From Plantago major (taxonomy: Eukaryota; Streptophyta; Magnoliopsida; Lamiales; Plantaginaceae), in assembly GCA_026545765.1 (NCBI GenBank), contig CM048839.1, positions 5,753,835 through 5,817,834 of the forward strand: a stretch of 64,000 bases of DNA, in the 5' to 3' direction. Position numbers and translations under genes: made by a program. The stretch's first letter is position 1. Each line of letters opens with the position of its first letter. The notes beneath the pieces are model-generated. The model had not been told where the DNA came from. It was given only the letters and a program-made list of their open reading frames with translations, and ran no database searches. This document shows, piece after piece, positions 1 through 11,659 of the stretch.

Positions 1-448
1 GACCTGAGATAATTTAATTCTGTCAGAGGTGCTGTTAGCTTGATCTGTATTCTGTACTCCTATATGTTCATGCTTTTGGGAGTATGTTCTGTTTAGACAT
101 ATGTTTGTTGCTTAGGTCTCTCAGGAAATGGGTTTACTTGTTCGAGAGACGTAGGATGTCCTATTTCCATAAATAGTAGTGATTTCTCAGCTTTTATGTT
201 TTGTGTGGCTTCCAGGTTGTAATGGACACATTTGTACACTGGAGCAGGAGCTTTCAGTTTGGTTGTTGTTTGAATTGGTGGGCATGTGTTATGTAATATT
301 AATTCGGAGGTAGTGGATGCTATAAGAGCTATACTTTTTTGAAAGGACGGTGGATTTGAGGACCATGAAGTGAGTTGGTTAAGTTTTCACTGGGCATACT
401 AGTTTTTTGCAAGGGAATAGGATTGTTAGAAGTTTTGAAAGCGTGGAA
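1..448 (+). promoter_or_regulatory. Upstream/5'-UTR region of the HAT3.1-like gene
   Basis: This stretch precedes the first usable ATG of the HAT3.1-like gene. It has no long open frame. An ATG at 365 is in frame but is followed two codons later by TGA, so it is not the start. The T-rich, AG-ending segments suggest a 5'-UTR intron, but no junction can be proved from sequence alone. Confidence 0.4.
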
Positions 449-3400
449 ATGGGAGTGATTGGAAATGGAACTCGTGATGGTGACTCTAATCTAGGACCAA
501 AAGAAGTGAGAGAAGCTGAAAACGTGGATTTAAAACCAGTTTCAGTTGAAGAGAGCTCCAATGGGGTTAATTACAGTGAAACGGACCAAGGAGATAAATC
601 CAAAAATATCGGTGATAAAAGGGGAGTGCTTTTGGATAATATGAAAATATCACCAACTCTTGAAAACTCTGAAGGGGCAATGCTCAGTCAGCTGATAGAT
701 TTTGAAGATATGGACTTACCTCCTGGCTTTAGTTATCCGGAGCCCGGTAATGAAAAATTAGACCTAGTAGAGATAGATGTGGCCAACGATCTTGGTCACT
801 TGGAAAATTCAAACAACGAAACTCCTGTGCAAGCGAGAAATAGAAAACCTAAACTAAAAGAACCCGTATCCAGTTCGTGGGGCCTGCGTTCAAAATCACA
901 AGAGAAAACTAAGGCTCCCGAACCAGACGATGATGTTAAAGAAGGCAGTGTCGATGGAGAAAAAAAGAAGAGAGGACGAAAAAAGAAGGACAGCAAGGAG
1001 AATACTGCTGATGAGTTTTCGAGAAAGAAGACACACTTGAGATACTTATTGCACCGGATAAAGTATGAGCAAAATCTGATTGATGCTTACTCGGCCGAAG
1101 GCTGGAAAGGACAGAGGTCTGTGTGGTTTGCATAATTTTTCATACTTATTGAACTATTTCAAATTCTGCCTGCTCTACTTATTTTCTCTGTTGATTGTGA
1201 GACTTATCATGTGACTTGTTGCATATATGGCCATTGGTTTCAATATTCCTAACAAACTAATGGAGTCTGGAATCTGGATAAGGTTCAACCTTTATGAAAA
1301 CAAAGATTTACTGGGAACATTGATTTAAAAAATCCAGGTGAGTGGACACTCACACTGCATGAGAGTGAAGTTGAAGATAACTCAGAGTCTATGGCAACAC
1401 TAGTATAGAGAGGCTCATATTTTTTGTTATAATGAGTATGCAAACTGAATTGGTGTGCAGCTGTGGTAAATCACTAATCCTATTAGAAACTCATGGGGTC
1501 ATGTGTTGATAGTTCTGATAAGAATATAATAGTAGCTTACGTCTGAGGAGATTTTAAAATTCTGGGTTACTCTGAGGTTTCATTAAAAAATTTGCTGAGT
1601 GGAACTTCATATTATTAGAAGTTTCTTGGTGCACGGGACAGCTACTTAGAGTTTTGACGAATGTGTGATTTCAGTTCTTAAGAGCATTGGATTTTGAGCC
1701 CTGAAAAGTTGTTAGGTTATGTTATGCTATCGGCAACATTGTTACTTTATAAACCATAGTGTACTGAAATATAAGGACCATGTACCGTGTCTTCTTTCTG
1801 GCGAGCTGTTAAATAGTTATGCATGTTAAAGTGGCATATGGGCACGGGGTGAAGCAAGGGTTTTTCTTCTTCTGATTCATTTTTTTTTTGGGGGTTTTGG
1901 GGGGGGGGGGGGGGTGGCATGAGTGGCATGAGGGGTTTTGCACGTTGAGAAATGCATATGTTCCATGGCAGAAGCCTTGAAATTTTGACAAAATACTAAA
2001 AAGAGTTCCAGCATGTATCTTTTTTAAATTTCCGGGAGTGTTTCGGTCTTTTAACTCGCTACAAGATTATCAGTCTGTCCCTGCCTGCTTTTAATCTCGT
2101 GAGGAAAGTTTCTGATGTCTTCATACTTTGCAGCTTGGAAAAGCTGAAGCCTGAGAAAGAGCTCGAGCGTGCTAAATCTCATATTATACGTTACAAATTG
2201 AGGATTAGGGATTTATTTCAGCAACTTGATTCTGCACTTGCTGTGGGAAAGCTTCCACCGACGCTGTTCGATTCTGCTGGACAGATTGACAGTGAAGATG
2301 TAAGATATAATTTTTGTTTCTTTTGTGTCTCCGAATTTGATTTATGGATCCATTTCAAGGTGTGTCCACCGATGGAGCCAATTGCATTTTACTTCCTGTG
2401 CATGCATAAGTGCCGCATGTATGTTGGTCTCACTCTCATGCATAATATGTATCTATCTTTTCTGTTGCTTGGTAATTCTGTCAAGCATGACCTTGTTTTA
2501 GCACTGGCACTTGATTTGTTGAACTTCTGAATCATTCAATGGAGTGTCCTCACAGTTAACTAAATAGGGGACTAAAACAACAAAACGGACATCTCTTTGT
2601 TAATTTTTCACAATCAATACTTTCATTAGCCTTTGCTCTATAGCCAAATTGACATAACCAAGCTCTTTCATATGTGAGCCTTTGTAGTACTATTTCACAT
2701 CCAGAGACGTGTAGATTCTTCCAATTTGTGATTCTGTATTTATTTGTATCGGCTTTTGTGAGGTTTTAGTTTGGGCTTGCATTGTTTAAGAATTCGATGG
2801 TGCATTTCAGCTTCCCTGCAGAGAAACTGTTGTGAAATTTCTGATTAGTAGGATTTGGCTTTAGTTAACTCTGTAATGCACAACTCTTAACATTTATTAA
2901 CGTGATATCATGTTTGACATAGACAGACTTGGATAGATATTTGGTGTGTTCCTTTTCCTTTTTATGAAATGGCTCTTTGGTGATGATAGATTGCGTCATC
3001 ATCATTCTTCAATCGTCTTTGGGAATGCTTGAGTTCTCTTTCCTACTGCAGATTTTTTGTGCCAAATGTGGGTCTAAGGATATTCCTCTTGATAACGATA
3101 TCATTCTGTGCGACGGGGCTTGTGAACGTGGATTCCACCAATTTTGCTTGATCCCGCCTCTTTTAAAAGAGCACAGTAATTCTCAACTACACTGCTCAAG
3201 TTTTTAGTCACACACGCACACACCCAAAAAAAAATTAAAAAAATAAAGAAGAAAACTCGACAATAATTGTCAATTTAATTTACTTAACTTTTTGTTTTTG
3301 TTTTTTTTTTCGCTTCTGACAGTTCCTCCGGGTGATGAAAGCTGGCTTTGCCCTGGATGTGATTGTAAAGTCAGTTGCATTGATATGCTCAAGTATTTTC

Positions 3401-5598
3401 AGGGCACAAACATTTCTGTCACAGACAGTTGGGAGGTATGATATGTACTGTTATATAGGAAACTGTTAAATGTTAACCTCAGGTGCTAAGTGAGTACTAC
3501 TGTTCCCTTACAGAAAATCTTTCCTGATGCTGCTGCAGCTGCATCGGGAAAGAAACTGGAGGAAGATTCCATTTCCTCATCAGATGATTCTGATGATGAT
3601 GATTATGACCCTGATAAGCCTGACAAACTTGAAAGCATTGAGGGAGAAAATTCACGTTCTGAGGCATCTAAAAATGTGACAACATTCTCTGGCAATAATA
3701 TGGCACTTCCTCTTGATGATTCAGAAGATTCAGAAGATGATGATTTTGACCCCACGGCTGCCGATCCAGAGGAGCAGGTGAAGCCGGGGAGTTCTAGTTC
3801 TGATTTTTCGTCTGACTCGGAGGATCTTGATGGTCTCATTGCTGATTCTGCTGAGCCTTGTAAAGATCCCGTGCAGATTTCACCATTGCCAGATCAAATG
3901 CAGGGACAATCCCTGAGAAATGAGCTGTCATGCCTTATAGGGACTTCCGAAGAACCTGTCTCCGGAAGAAGACATGTAGAACGGTTGGATTACAAAAAAT
4001 TGCATGACGTGAGTTTCTTACTCTGGATCTATACATCCTTTTGCACTGGGTATATTCATTTTAAGATTACAAGTTTCTTATTCTGGATCTATAATTCTAT
4101 ACATCCTTTTGCACTGTGTATGTTCATTTTAAGATACATGGATGTGGAGTTATTAATCTTGGAGTATTTTTTTACATTGCTGTAACAGTATTCCAAATCT
4201 ACCCGACTGCAATTTTCAATCTTATTTTTATGCACACATCATTGAGTCCTATTGTTGTCACTGAGACTCTCAGAGTGTATTTCCGTTCACAGTTTGTTAT
4301 GATTTTCAAAGTACCCCTCTGTAAGTCTGTATAAGTGATAGGAGTGATAGGATGACTTTTCAATCGTTGGTCGGATGCAAAAATTAAGTTAACGATCGAT
4401 GTTTCTCTTTCTTTTTTACTACAATGGTATTTCCTTAATAGTACTGATCAATGAAAATGGTACTGCATGTATTGGTCATCATGATCATGATGAAGCTTTT
4501 GCATTATTTACGACTTCTTGTTTTGTTGTTGTCTGATGTGCTCAGTGATTGCCCCATTAGAAATTGTTAATCTGCTGCACCTAGTAATTTATCTTTGTTG
4601 GCTTTTGGGGTAAAGCTTTCTGTTTCTGGTGAAAGGAAACATACGGAGATTATTCTTCCGATTCAAGTGATGAAGATTTTGGTGAGGGTAGCACTCAAAA
4701 GAGAAGAAAGATTAATCGTGAGAGAAAGGTGAAATCCACCAATGGTACTCCGCAGGCAAACAATGAGATGCACACCATGCCTGAAAACCAGAAAGATAGC
4801 CCACTGGCTAAAGATTCATCTGCTACTGTTGATTCCGTTTCGACGAGCAAGAAAAGAAATAAAGCTACATGGATTGGAGAAGAGGCAAAGAAGGTACATA
4901 ACATCATAACTTTACTAGTTCACTAATGGCGATCTATTGCATCAGTTTTTCGGATATGTTCTGGATTTTTATGATGGATGTTATGTTGGTGCAGAGACTC
5001 ATTGAATCCTTCAACGAAAATAAGTACCCTGAAAGAGATGTAAGGGAAAACTTGGCGACTGAGCTTGGCCTCACATTGCTACAGGTCAATAATGATTTCT
5101 TGCCTGTAATTATTTTGTTATCTGTCGTGTTAGTTTTGTGAACATTAATATTTTTCTTTTGGTGATACTTCTCTTTGGGGATTAAGTTTGATTTTAGAGA
5201 TTTTTATGTTCACATTGCAGGTAACTAAATGGTTTGGACATGCTCGTTGGAGTTTCAACCACAAACCAAAACCTGAACCAAATACAGGTGAGAAGCCATC
5301 TAATCCCGGCATTTCAAACGGTGAGTTAACTGAAATTCAAGAATCTGGTGGAAATTCTGGAAAGAGGAAAGGCAGAAAGAAGACCAATAAAAAAGATGAA
5401 GCGGGTGCTTCGGCTACCCAAAACACTCATGAACCAAATACAAGTGTGAAGCCACCTGAGCCCGGTAATAGCACCGGCGCGGTAGCTGAAATTCCAAGAC
5501 CTGGTGAAAATTCTGGAAAGAGGAAATACAGAAAGAGGAAAGGAGAAAAAGATCAGGCGGGAGACAATATTTTGGCTGACCAGAGTGGTCAGAAATAG
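449..5598 (+). CDS. HAT3.1: HAT3.1-like PHD-finger homeodomain transcription factor
   Basis: Eight exons join in frame: 449-1116, 2134-2299, 3052-3175, 3323-3435, 3514-4008, 4636-4893, 4995-5084 and 5221-5598, giving about 763 residues. The start at 449 is the first in-frame ATG after upstream stops. An N-terminal basic stretch (KKKRGRKKK) precedes a leucine-zipper-like helix at about residues 224-258. A C4HC3 PHD finger ([28 protein letters not shown]) lies at about 281-335. Acidic Ser/Asp blocks ([33 protein letters not shown]) fill the middle. The homeodomain is at about 592-652, with the recognition-helix sequence [12 protein letters not shown]. The Lys/Pro-rich tail carries two related repeats with SGKRK. 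This is the domain order of the plant HAT3.1/PRH family; PHD fingers of this kind usually read histone H3 tails and the homeodomain binds DNA. Nuclear location is inferred. All junctions are GT-AG. Exon borders were placed by eye. Confidence 0.93.
1893..1914. repeat. Poly-T/poly-G homopolymer tract in HAT3.1-like intron 1
   Basis: A run of Gs (with T-rich sequence just before it) lies in intron 1. It produces Pro-rich open frames on the minus strand that are not genes. Confidence 0.9.
4009..4135 (+). repeat. Local tandem duplication in HAT3.1-like intron 5
   Basis: Two copies of a unit of about 65 bp follow the donor site. Each carries GTTTCTTA, CTGGATCTATA, CATCCTTTTGCACTG and TTCATTTTAAGAT in the same order. 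The second copy has a small extra insertion (ATTCTATA). It is non-coding and does not touch the splice sites. Confidence 0.8.
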
Positions 5599-6167
5599 AA
5601 TATGCTGGCCTCTCTAGCATTATCACTAAAACTGACAAGGAGCAGCAACTGTGTAGCATGATCAAATTTGTTATTTGGTATTTGTTGAGAGGTTGCGAAC
5701 AGATTTCCAGTAAATCATCACTCAAGCAATCAACAGACGTTTCTTACCTTGGGTGATTGGAGTCCTTGTACCATTTATGTTCTAATTTGTAAAAGCTATC
5801 TTTGTTTTTCTTTATAGTTTCCGTGTGTAATTTTATGATGCTGGTAAATCTGGTGTTGCCTGTGTTGGACTATAAGCAGCCCCAGTATTTGTTTGTTATG
5901 TTGTCTAATAATGACTTCGAAAATGACACGCTCTTAGATTAATTTTCATTTTACTTTTGTTGAAGCTATGTTCCTTTTACCCGTTGTCGACTCGTTTATT
6001 GTACATACTAGAACTGTAAGATATCTTCATTTTTAAAAATATAATTTTTTCGTTCCAGTTTCATCTTACCGCATTTCATTTTGGTCCGTTTCAACTGCAT
6101 CTTCTCATTCCTTAAGTGGAAAATCTTTCTTCTACTTTATACACTATCTTTCATATTTTATTCAATA
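5599..6167. other. Intergenic: HAT3.1-like 3'-UTR and spacer
   Basis: The first 300 bases or so are the likely 3'-UTR of the HAT3.1-like gene, T-rich with several near-consensus polyadenylation signals. No open frame of note follows before the Stowaway element at 6168. Confidence 0.5.
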
Positions 6168-6419
6168 CTCCCTCCGTTCCATAGATTTTTTTCCATTTTT
6201 TCATTTTGGGCGTTCTATTAAAAACTTTTCATTTCCTTTTATGGAAATCCACTATTTTCATTATTAATATTTTAATCTCTCTCTTTCATACTTTTTCAAT
6301 TATCTTTCTTATTTTTTACTATACACTTACTACTTCATCTATATAAACCCATTTTTTACTCAAATTTCTTAAAATTTGTGCAAAAACAAAATGGAAATAA
6401 ATAGGTGGAATGGAGGGAG
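6168..6419. mobile_element. Stowaway-type MITE (Tc1/mariner)
   Basis: The 252 bp element begins CTCCCTCCGTTCC and ends GGAATGGAGGGAG, an inverted terminal repeat typical of plant Stowaway MITEs, and is flanked by TA on both sides. The interior is A/T-rich and has no coding capacity. It lies about 330 bp upstream of the TIP41-like start codon, so it may sit in that promoter. Confidence 0.9.
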
Positions 6420-6747
6420 TATTTGTTATACTATATTTATTCATTTTTCTACTTTATCACTATCTATTTTATTTTATTCATTTTTCTTCGCGGGAAGATG
6501 AAACCGAGATGGAGTGATCATGAAGCGAGACGGACCAAAATAAGTTAAAAATGACAAATTGTAAAATGTCTACGAGACGTCTCTTGTCATGTTCATTTAT
6601 GAAGACGCCTTTTGTATGTAAGAAACAGCGTACACGCCTTTAGGAGAGCTAAAAGCCTAAAACCAGGATAAATAAAGCGCGAAGAGGCAGAAAATCCAGA
6701 ATTGTCTCTCCATTCTGAGTGAAGTCGACTGAAAATTTTGATCGGAA

Positions 6748-9700
6748 ATGGACTGGGAAAGCGATGAGAAGGAGCTCAAGGCAGCCGGTGCGGTGGCGCT
6801 GAGCGGCGGACGCCGCGGAATCAGCATTCACGGCTGGGAGATCGAATCTGGCAAGCGTTCTATTCTCACCTCTTCTCTTCTCCAACAGTGAGTCTTCCAA
6901 TTTCACTCATCTATTTCGTTGTGTATGCGCTGAGCAGCTTTTATCAAACACTGTTTGGGCGAATTGCACCTATCTGCATAGAACTTAAGCATTAATCGAC
7001 TTGATATCGTGCTGCTTTTATACTCGGTGATGATTGGAAGCATGTTGACTCGTTAGGTTTGATTTGTTGTTTTTCTTTTAAATGTTCGTGAATTGATTGA
7101 TGTTACTGAGTATCATGCTTGCTAATTTGTACGGATTTCAGTAGTATAGTGGTTTCGAGTGAAGTTGAGGAGAGTACTTTCGTGCTGGAGACTTAATGCT
7201 TCTTTATGTTAGTAATTTGATCTCCTGGATAACGCTATGGCATTGCAGAGTTGAAATAACGCTAGAAATCATGTCTAGTAAGTCTTTCCGATTCACCTCC
7301 TTCGTTGTGTATACACTGAGCAGTTTTTATGAAACACCGTTTGGGCGGATTGCAGCTATCTGCATAGAGCTTAAACAGTAATCGCCTGGATATCATGATG
7401 CTTTTATATTCAGTGATGATTTGAAGCATGTTAACTTGTTAGGTTTGATTTATTTGTTTCTTTGAAATATCTGTGAATTGATTGATGTTACTGAAAATCA
7501 TACTTGCTAATTTGTCCGGAGTCAGTAGTATAGTGGTTTCGAGTGTTGTAGTTGTTTCAGTGGGTTGAAAAGTTGAGGAGAGTAGTTTCGCAGAGTTAGG
7601 GACTCAGTATCTCAGTATAATGGCTGCGTCTGTTATAGTGAGTAGAAGTGGCTTGAAAATTTGAGTAGATTAGTTTTGTAGTGTTAGTCTCAATTCTTCT
7701 TTATGTTATTAATTTGATCTACTGGAGAATGCTATCGCTTTGAAGACTTAGAAAAATGCTAGAAATCATGTTTAGTTGTGTTGACGACTGGCAAGCAATC
7801 TAGTCTCGCCTCTTTTATTCTCCAACAGTACGCCTTTCAGATTTACTTCCTTTGTTGTGTTTACACTGAGTGTGTTCCTCAGAAATGCTGTTTAGGTAAT
7901 TGAATCTGTCTTTCTAAACTGCCTCGTATAATTGCCTGGATATCATGTTGCGTTTATCCTCAGTGATAAATTGAAACATGTTGAGCTGTTAGGTTTCTTT
8001 TATTTTTTTGTTGTGGTTTAGGTCACTGAAATTTATACTCCTACTTGCTAATTTATGTGGAGTCAATATGGTTAGAGTCTGTATAGAATAATGGTTTTGA
8101 GTATTATAGTGATTAGCTGTAGGATGAAAAGGTAAGGAGAGTAGTTTTGCAGTACCAGATGTAATTTCTTCTTAATGTTAGGAATTTGGTCTCCTGGAGA
8201 ACGCTATTACATTGAAGAATGAGAAGTGAGAACAATTCTATGAAATCATGTTTAGCTATGTTGACGACCAGCAATCATCTATTCTCACCTGTTCTCTTTT
8301 CCAACATTGAATCTTTCAGTTTTACGGGCTGCTGTCTGTGCGGTTTCTGTGTCTCATAGACATTGAGCAGCCTGTTAGAAATGTTTCTGGGTAAATTGTA
8401 GCTACTGTCCCTATACTAACCCATGTACAATTGTCATGCCAAATTGCCATGCTGCTTTTACTCGGTCATATTTTAAAGCGTGTCGATTTGTATATAAATT
8501 CATACTTGCTAATATTGGAGTTAACTTGTTTGGACTTTGGAGTAGGGATAGTATATTGGTTTTGACGTCAATAGACAGTTATAAGATAAAAAGTTAAGGA
8601 GAGTGGTTTCTCAGTGTTAGTAGATTAATTTCTTTCTTGAGTTAAGTATTCTAGCAATGCTAGACTTCTGGTGAAGGCTATGACATTGCTGTACAAGTAC
8701 TTCTGCCAGCATCATTAGTTGGAAATAATGTCTAGCTGTGTTAGACGAATTGTGAATTTTTATTGTACCTCTGTCTAAACAAGCCTTCTATGATAACACC
8801 GTGCTTCTTGAAATGTTTTGACTTGCATAAACATTTAAATACATTGATTTTGGATACTGTTTGTCCCAGTGGAGTGGTTAGTGACTCTGATGATTTTTGA
8901 ATAGTTTTTCTTGTTAAACTGAAAAATGTTACTCTGATTTAAATTATGACTGGTGTGCCCTCTGAATCTGCAGCTGGGAAGAGAAGCTCCAGACGTCCCA
9001 CTTACCAGAAATGGTTTTTGGGGAGAGTTCTTTGGTTCTTAAGCATGTGCCGAGTGGCATTAAGATTCATTTTAATGCATTTGATGCTCTATGTGACTGG
9101 AAGCAGGAAGCACTGCCTCCAGTTGAGGTTCCAGCTGCTGCTAAATGGAAATTTCGTAGGTATTATGTATCAAATATCCATTTATAATTTCAAAATCCTT
9201 CTATTTTACTCTTATGAATTTATGTCAGTAAGATACTGATTGGAATAGAAGAAGCTAATAACCAGACTAGTTAAGGAATAAGTAATAACACGATGGTTGA
9301 TCAGCTGAATACGGAATTTCCGGACGAACCATCTGCACAAGAGATATCTCAAAACTTACCAGTGTTGGGCAGGGTGGGGATCCTTATTCCTTGGGCTTAT
9401 AGGTTATTACATTAATCAGGACCTCATTCTATCTCTAATAGCACCGGAATTCCGAAAGTAGTAAAGTAGCTCATGCTCATATAAAATGAGAGAGTGCTGC
9501 AAGAATAGGCTTAATCAAGTCAATGAGTTATATTTTAGTATACAAGTGTATATTGTGAATCCACCAGTGTTCTTGTGTTCCAAATGTTCTCTCTTTACCT
9601 CCAAAATCATCTTGATCCACACATAAGTTTTCATTCTTACGTACAAGTATCAGTCCCACTGATCTTAAGCAAGATGAAATCAGCATTTAAAGCAGGAACT

Positions 9701-11659
9701 ACATTATCTACTTTGTAGAATATCGAGTTGGATTTCTAGTGTCCTACATCAATGCTTTTAGTATTAAAATTTTCAAGAATCAAGGATATCACCTTTTGAC
9801 TGGCTGCATTTTCAGTAGAGAAATGTTTTTTTATGGAGTTCATGTAGTGTATCCTCCACAAGACAATTTATTGTATATTATGGACCTCTTCTGTCTTCAT
9901 TAATATTGAAGATGTTAAGTTTCCCAATATAATGATCATTTGTCTCATCTCTCTATCTATATCTTACGATTATCCTTTTTCCTGCAGCAAGCCGGCCGAT
10001 CAGGTTATATTGGATTATGACTACACCTTCACGACTCCCTACAGTGGGAGTGCTAGTATTGAAATAGATCCCGAGGTTTGTTTTCCATCTTAGATAATCT
10101 GTAGTGAGAACGCCACAACCACCACCGTCCCTGTAAAACTGTGAGGTTCTTCTGTTGATTTTGTGTTTTCAAAGTTTGTGATTTACTGGAATTTAGTTTT
10201 CCTTCTTTGTCCTCCTTTCTCTTCTATTTAGTATTTACTTTCTTATCCTGCTAACTCTTGCAGTATATGTTGTTAAATTCCCCAGGGCGTTTGTTCATTT
10301 TACCATTGAATCTGAACATTTTAGTTTGGACAAGGAAAATCAAAGCCACTGTAAACTAGGTTTCATAGAAGTTTCCTTGTCGTTAATTAATTAAAAATGA
10401 ATTTCATATCCTGGAAACCATTTCTGCTTTCGTTCCAAACAGAGAATATAGTTTCCCTAGGCCCTAGCTTTTTTTTTTTCTTTCCCGTTACTAATATTCA
10501 ATCCTGAAACTGAATTTTGAACTTTATAACTAAACAATTCAGCCATATGTAATGTGTAGAACATATGCATCGATCTTTATGCTATATCTATTTGGACTCT
10601 TAATATATGCCCTTATTCCTTTACTAGTCTGGCAAAGGATCCTCTGACAAAACCAGCTGCCAACTTCAGTGGGAAGACACCCAGGAGCAAATTGATATGG
10701 TTACATTGTCATCCAAGGAGCCCATTCTCTTCTATGATGAGGTTTGTAATTGATTGGCAGTTTCAGGTTTTGGTTCATATTGTGCAGCCATCACCTTGCA
10801 CCTGATTTACTTGTTCCACTCGAATTATGTTTAAGCCGTCTTCTATATCTCCATAGGTTATTTTGTACGAAGATGAATTGGCTGACAATGGTATCTCCCT
10901 TTTGACTGTTAAAGTGGTAAATTTCAACTTTTTTGTTATTTGTAAAGTTTACATTTCCTGGATAGAAGGCTCGTATAGACTCTTACATCTTTATTTTGTA
11001 CTTTGCAGCGAGTCATGCCAAGTGGTTGGTTTCTTCTTTTGCGTTTCTGGGTGAGTACTTCAAAACCTGTATCTTGATAATCTCTTTGCAGGGATAGGCA
11101 TAAGAAATCCCTGTCTTTTTATGAACTCTATACATGACACATACATATATTGCTACATCCAGTTACCTTACTTGACATTTTCTTACAGCTCAGAGTCGAT
11201 GGAGTGCTAATGAGGTTGAGGGACAATCGTATGCACTGCACATTCAGCGAGGGAAGGGAACCAATTATTCTTCGAGAGAGCTGCTGGAGAGAAGCCACCT
11301 ACAAGGCCTTGTCATCTGTGAGTGACCCAAAATTTCTTGTTTGTTTAATTGTTTCCATATAACTGTGTCTGTGTTTGAGCTTTGACTATGGTGGTTCAGT
11401 TTGTTGATTGGTAGTACATTTTGCTACAATCCTATCTAAAAGGATCTGTTGCTGCAACTGCCCGATTAATTACTCTTGAATGTTTCACGTCTCTGTGTTG
11501 CTGTGCGTAAAAACCTGATTCTTTTAGTATGTTTCACATGTCTTTTGATTGCTGCAGAAAGGATATCCCACTGATTCTCCTGCATATGGTGATCCCGGTG
11601 CCATAAGCGAAAGGCTCCCAATCATCAAGCGCACTACCCAAAAGCTTACAGTCACATAG
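6748..11659 (+). CDS. TIP41L: TIP41-like protein (PP2A/TOR pathway regulator)
   Basis: Eight exons join in frame: 6748-6887, 8974-9159, 9988-10075, 10628-10741, 10857-10916, 11009-11050, 11189-11317 and 11558-11659. They encode 286 residues, close to the usual length of plant TIP41-like proteins. Recognisable family blocks are W-EKLQTSHLPEMVFGE, the FNAFDALCDWK stretch, a DYDYTFTTPYSG block, a LYEDELADNGIS block, and MPSGWFLLLRFWLRVDGVL. In yeast TIP41 binds TAP42 and controls PP2A-type phosphatases under TOR; the plant protein is expected to act with TAP46 in the cytosol (family knowledge, not shown here). Every intron is GT-AG. The start ATG lies in a purine-rich context (GGAAATGGA) and opens an acidic leader. 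Intron 1 is unusually long (about 2.1 kb) and repetitive; see the separate entry. Confidence 0.95.
6850..8770 (+). repeat. Four to five degenerate ~480 bp tandem repeats forming TIP41-like intron 1
   Basis: Landmarks recur at regular spacing. One is the exon-edge motif with TCTCACCTCTTCTCTTCTCC, near 6860, 7800 and 8280. Another, a TGTGTATGCGCTGAGCAG-like motif, is near 6920, 7305, 7857 and 8358. GGAGAGTA-TTT is near 7168, 7576, 8135 and 8598, and TTCTTTATGTTAGTAATTTG-like is near 7200, 7690, 8168 and 8630. The unit includes the last bases of coding exon 1, so pseudo-copies of the exon 1 donor edge lie inside the intron. Copies are diverged and some have lost the GT. Confidence 0.85.

Noticed and set aside
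1747-1991. Pro-rich minus-strand frames
   Set aside because: Caused by a poly-G tract in an intron of the HAT3.1-like gene.
7196-7381. Short plus-strand frame in TIP41-like intron 1
   Set aside because: Lies within the degenerate intron repeat; other repeat copies do not keep the frame.
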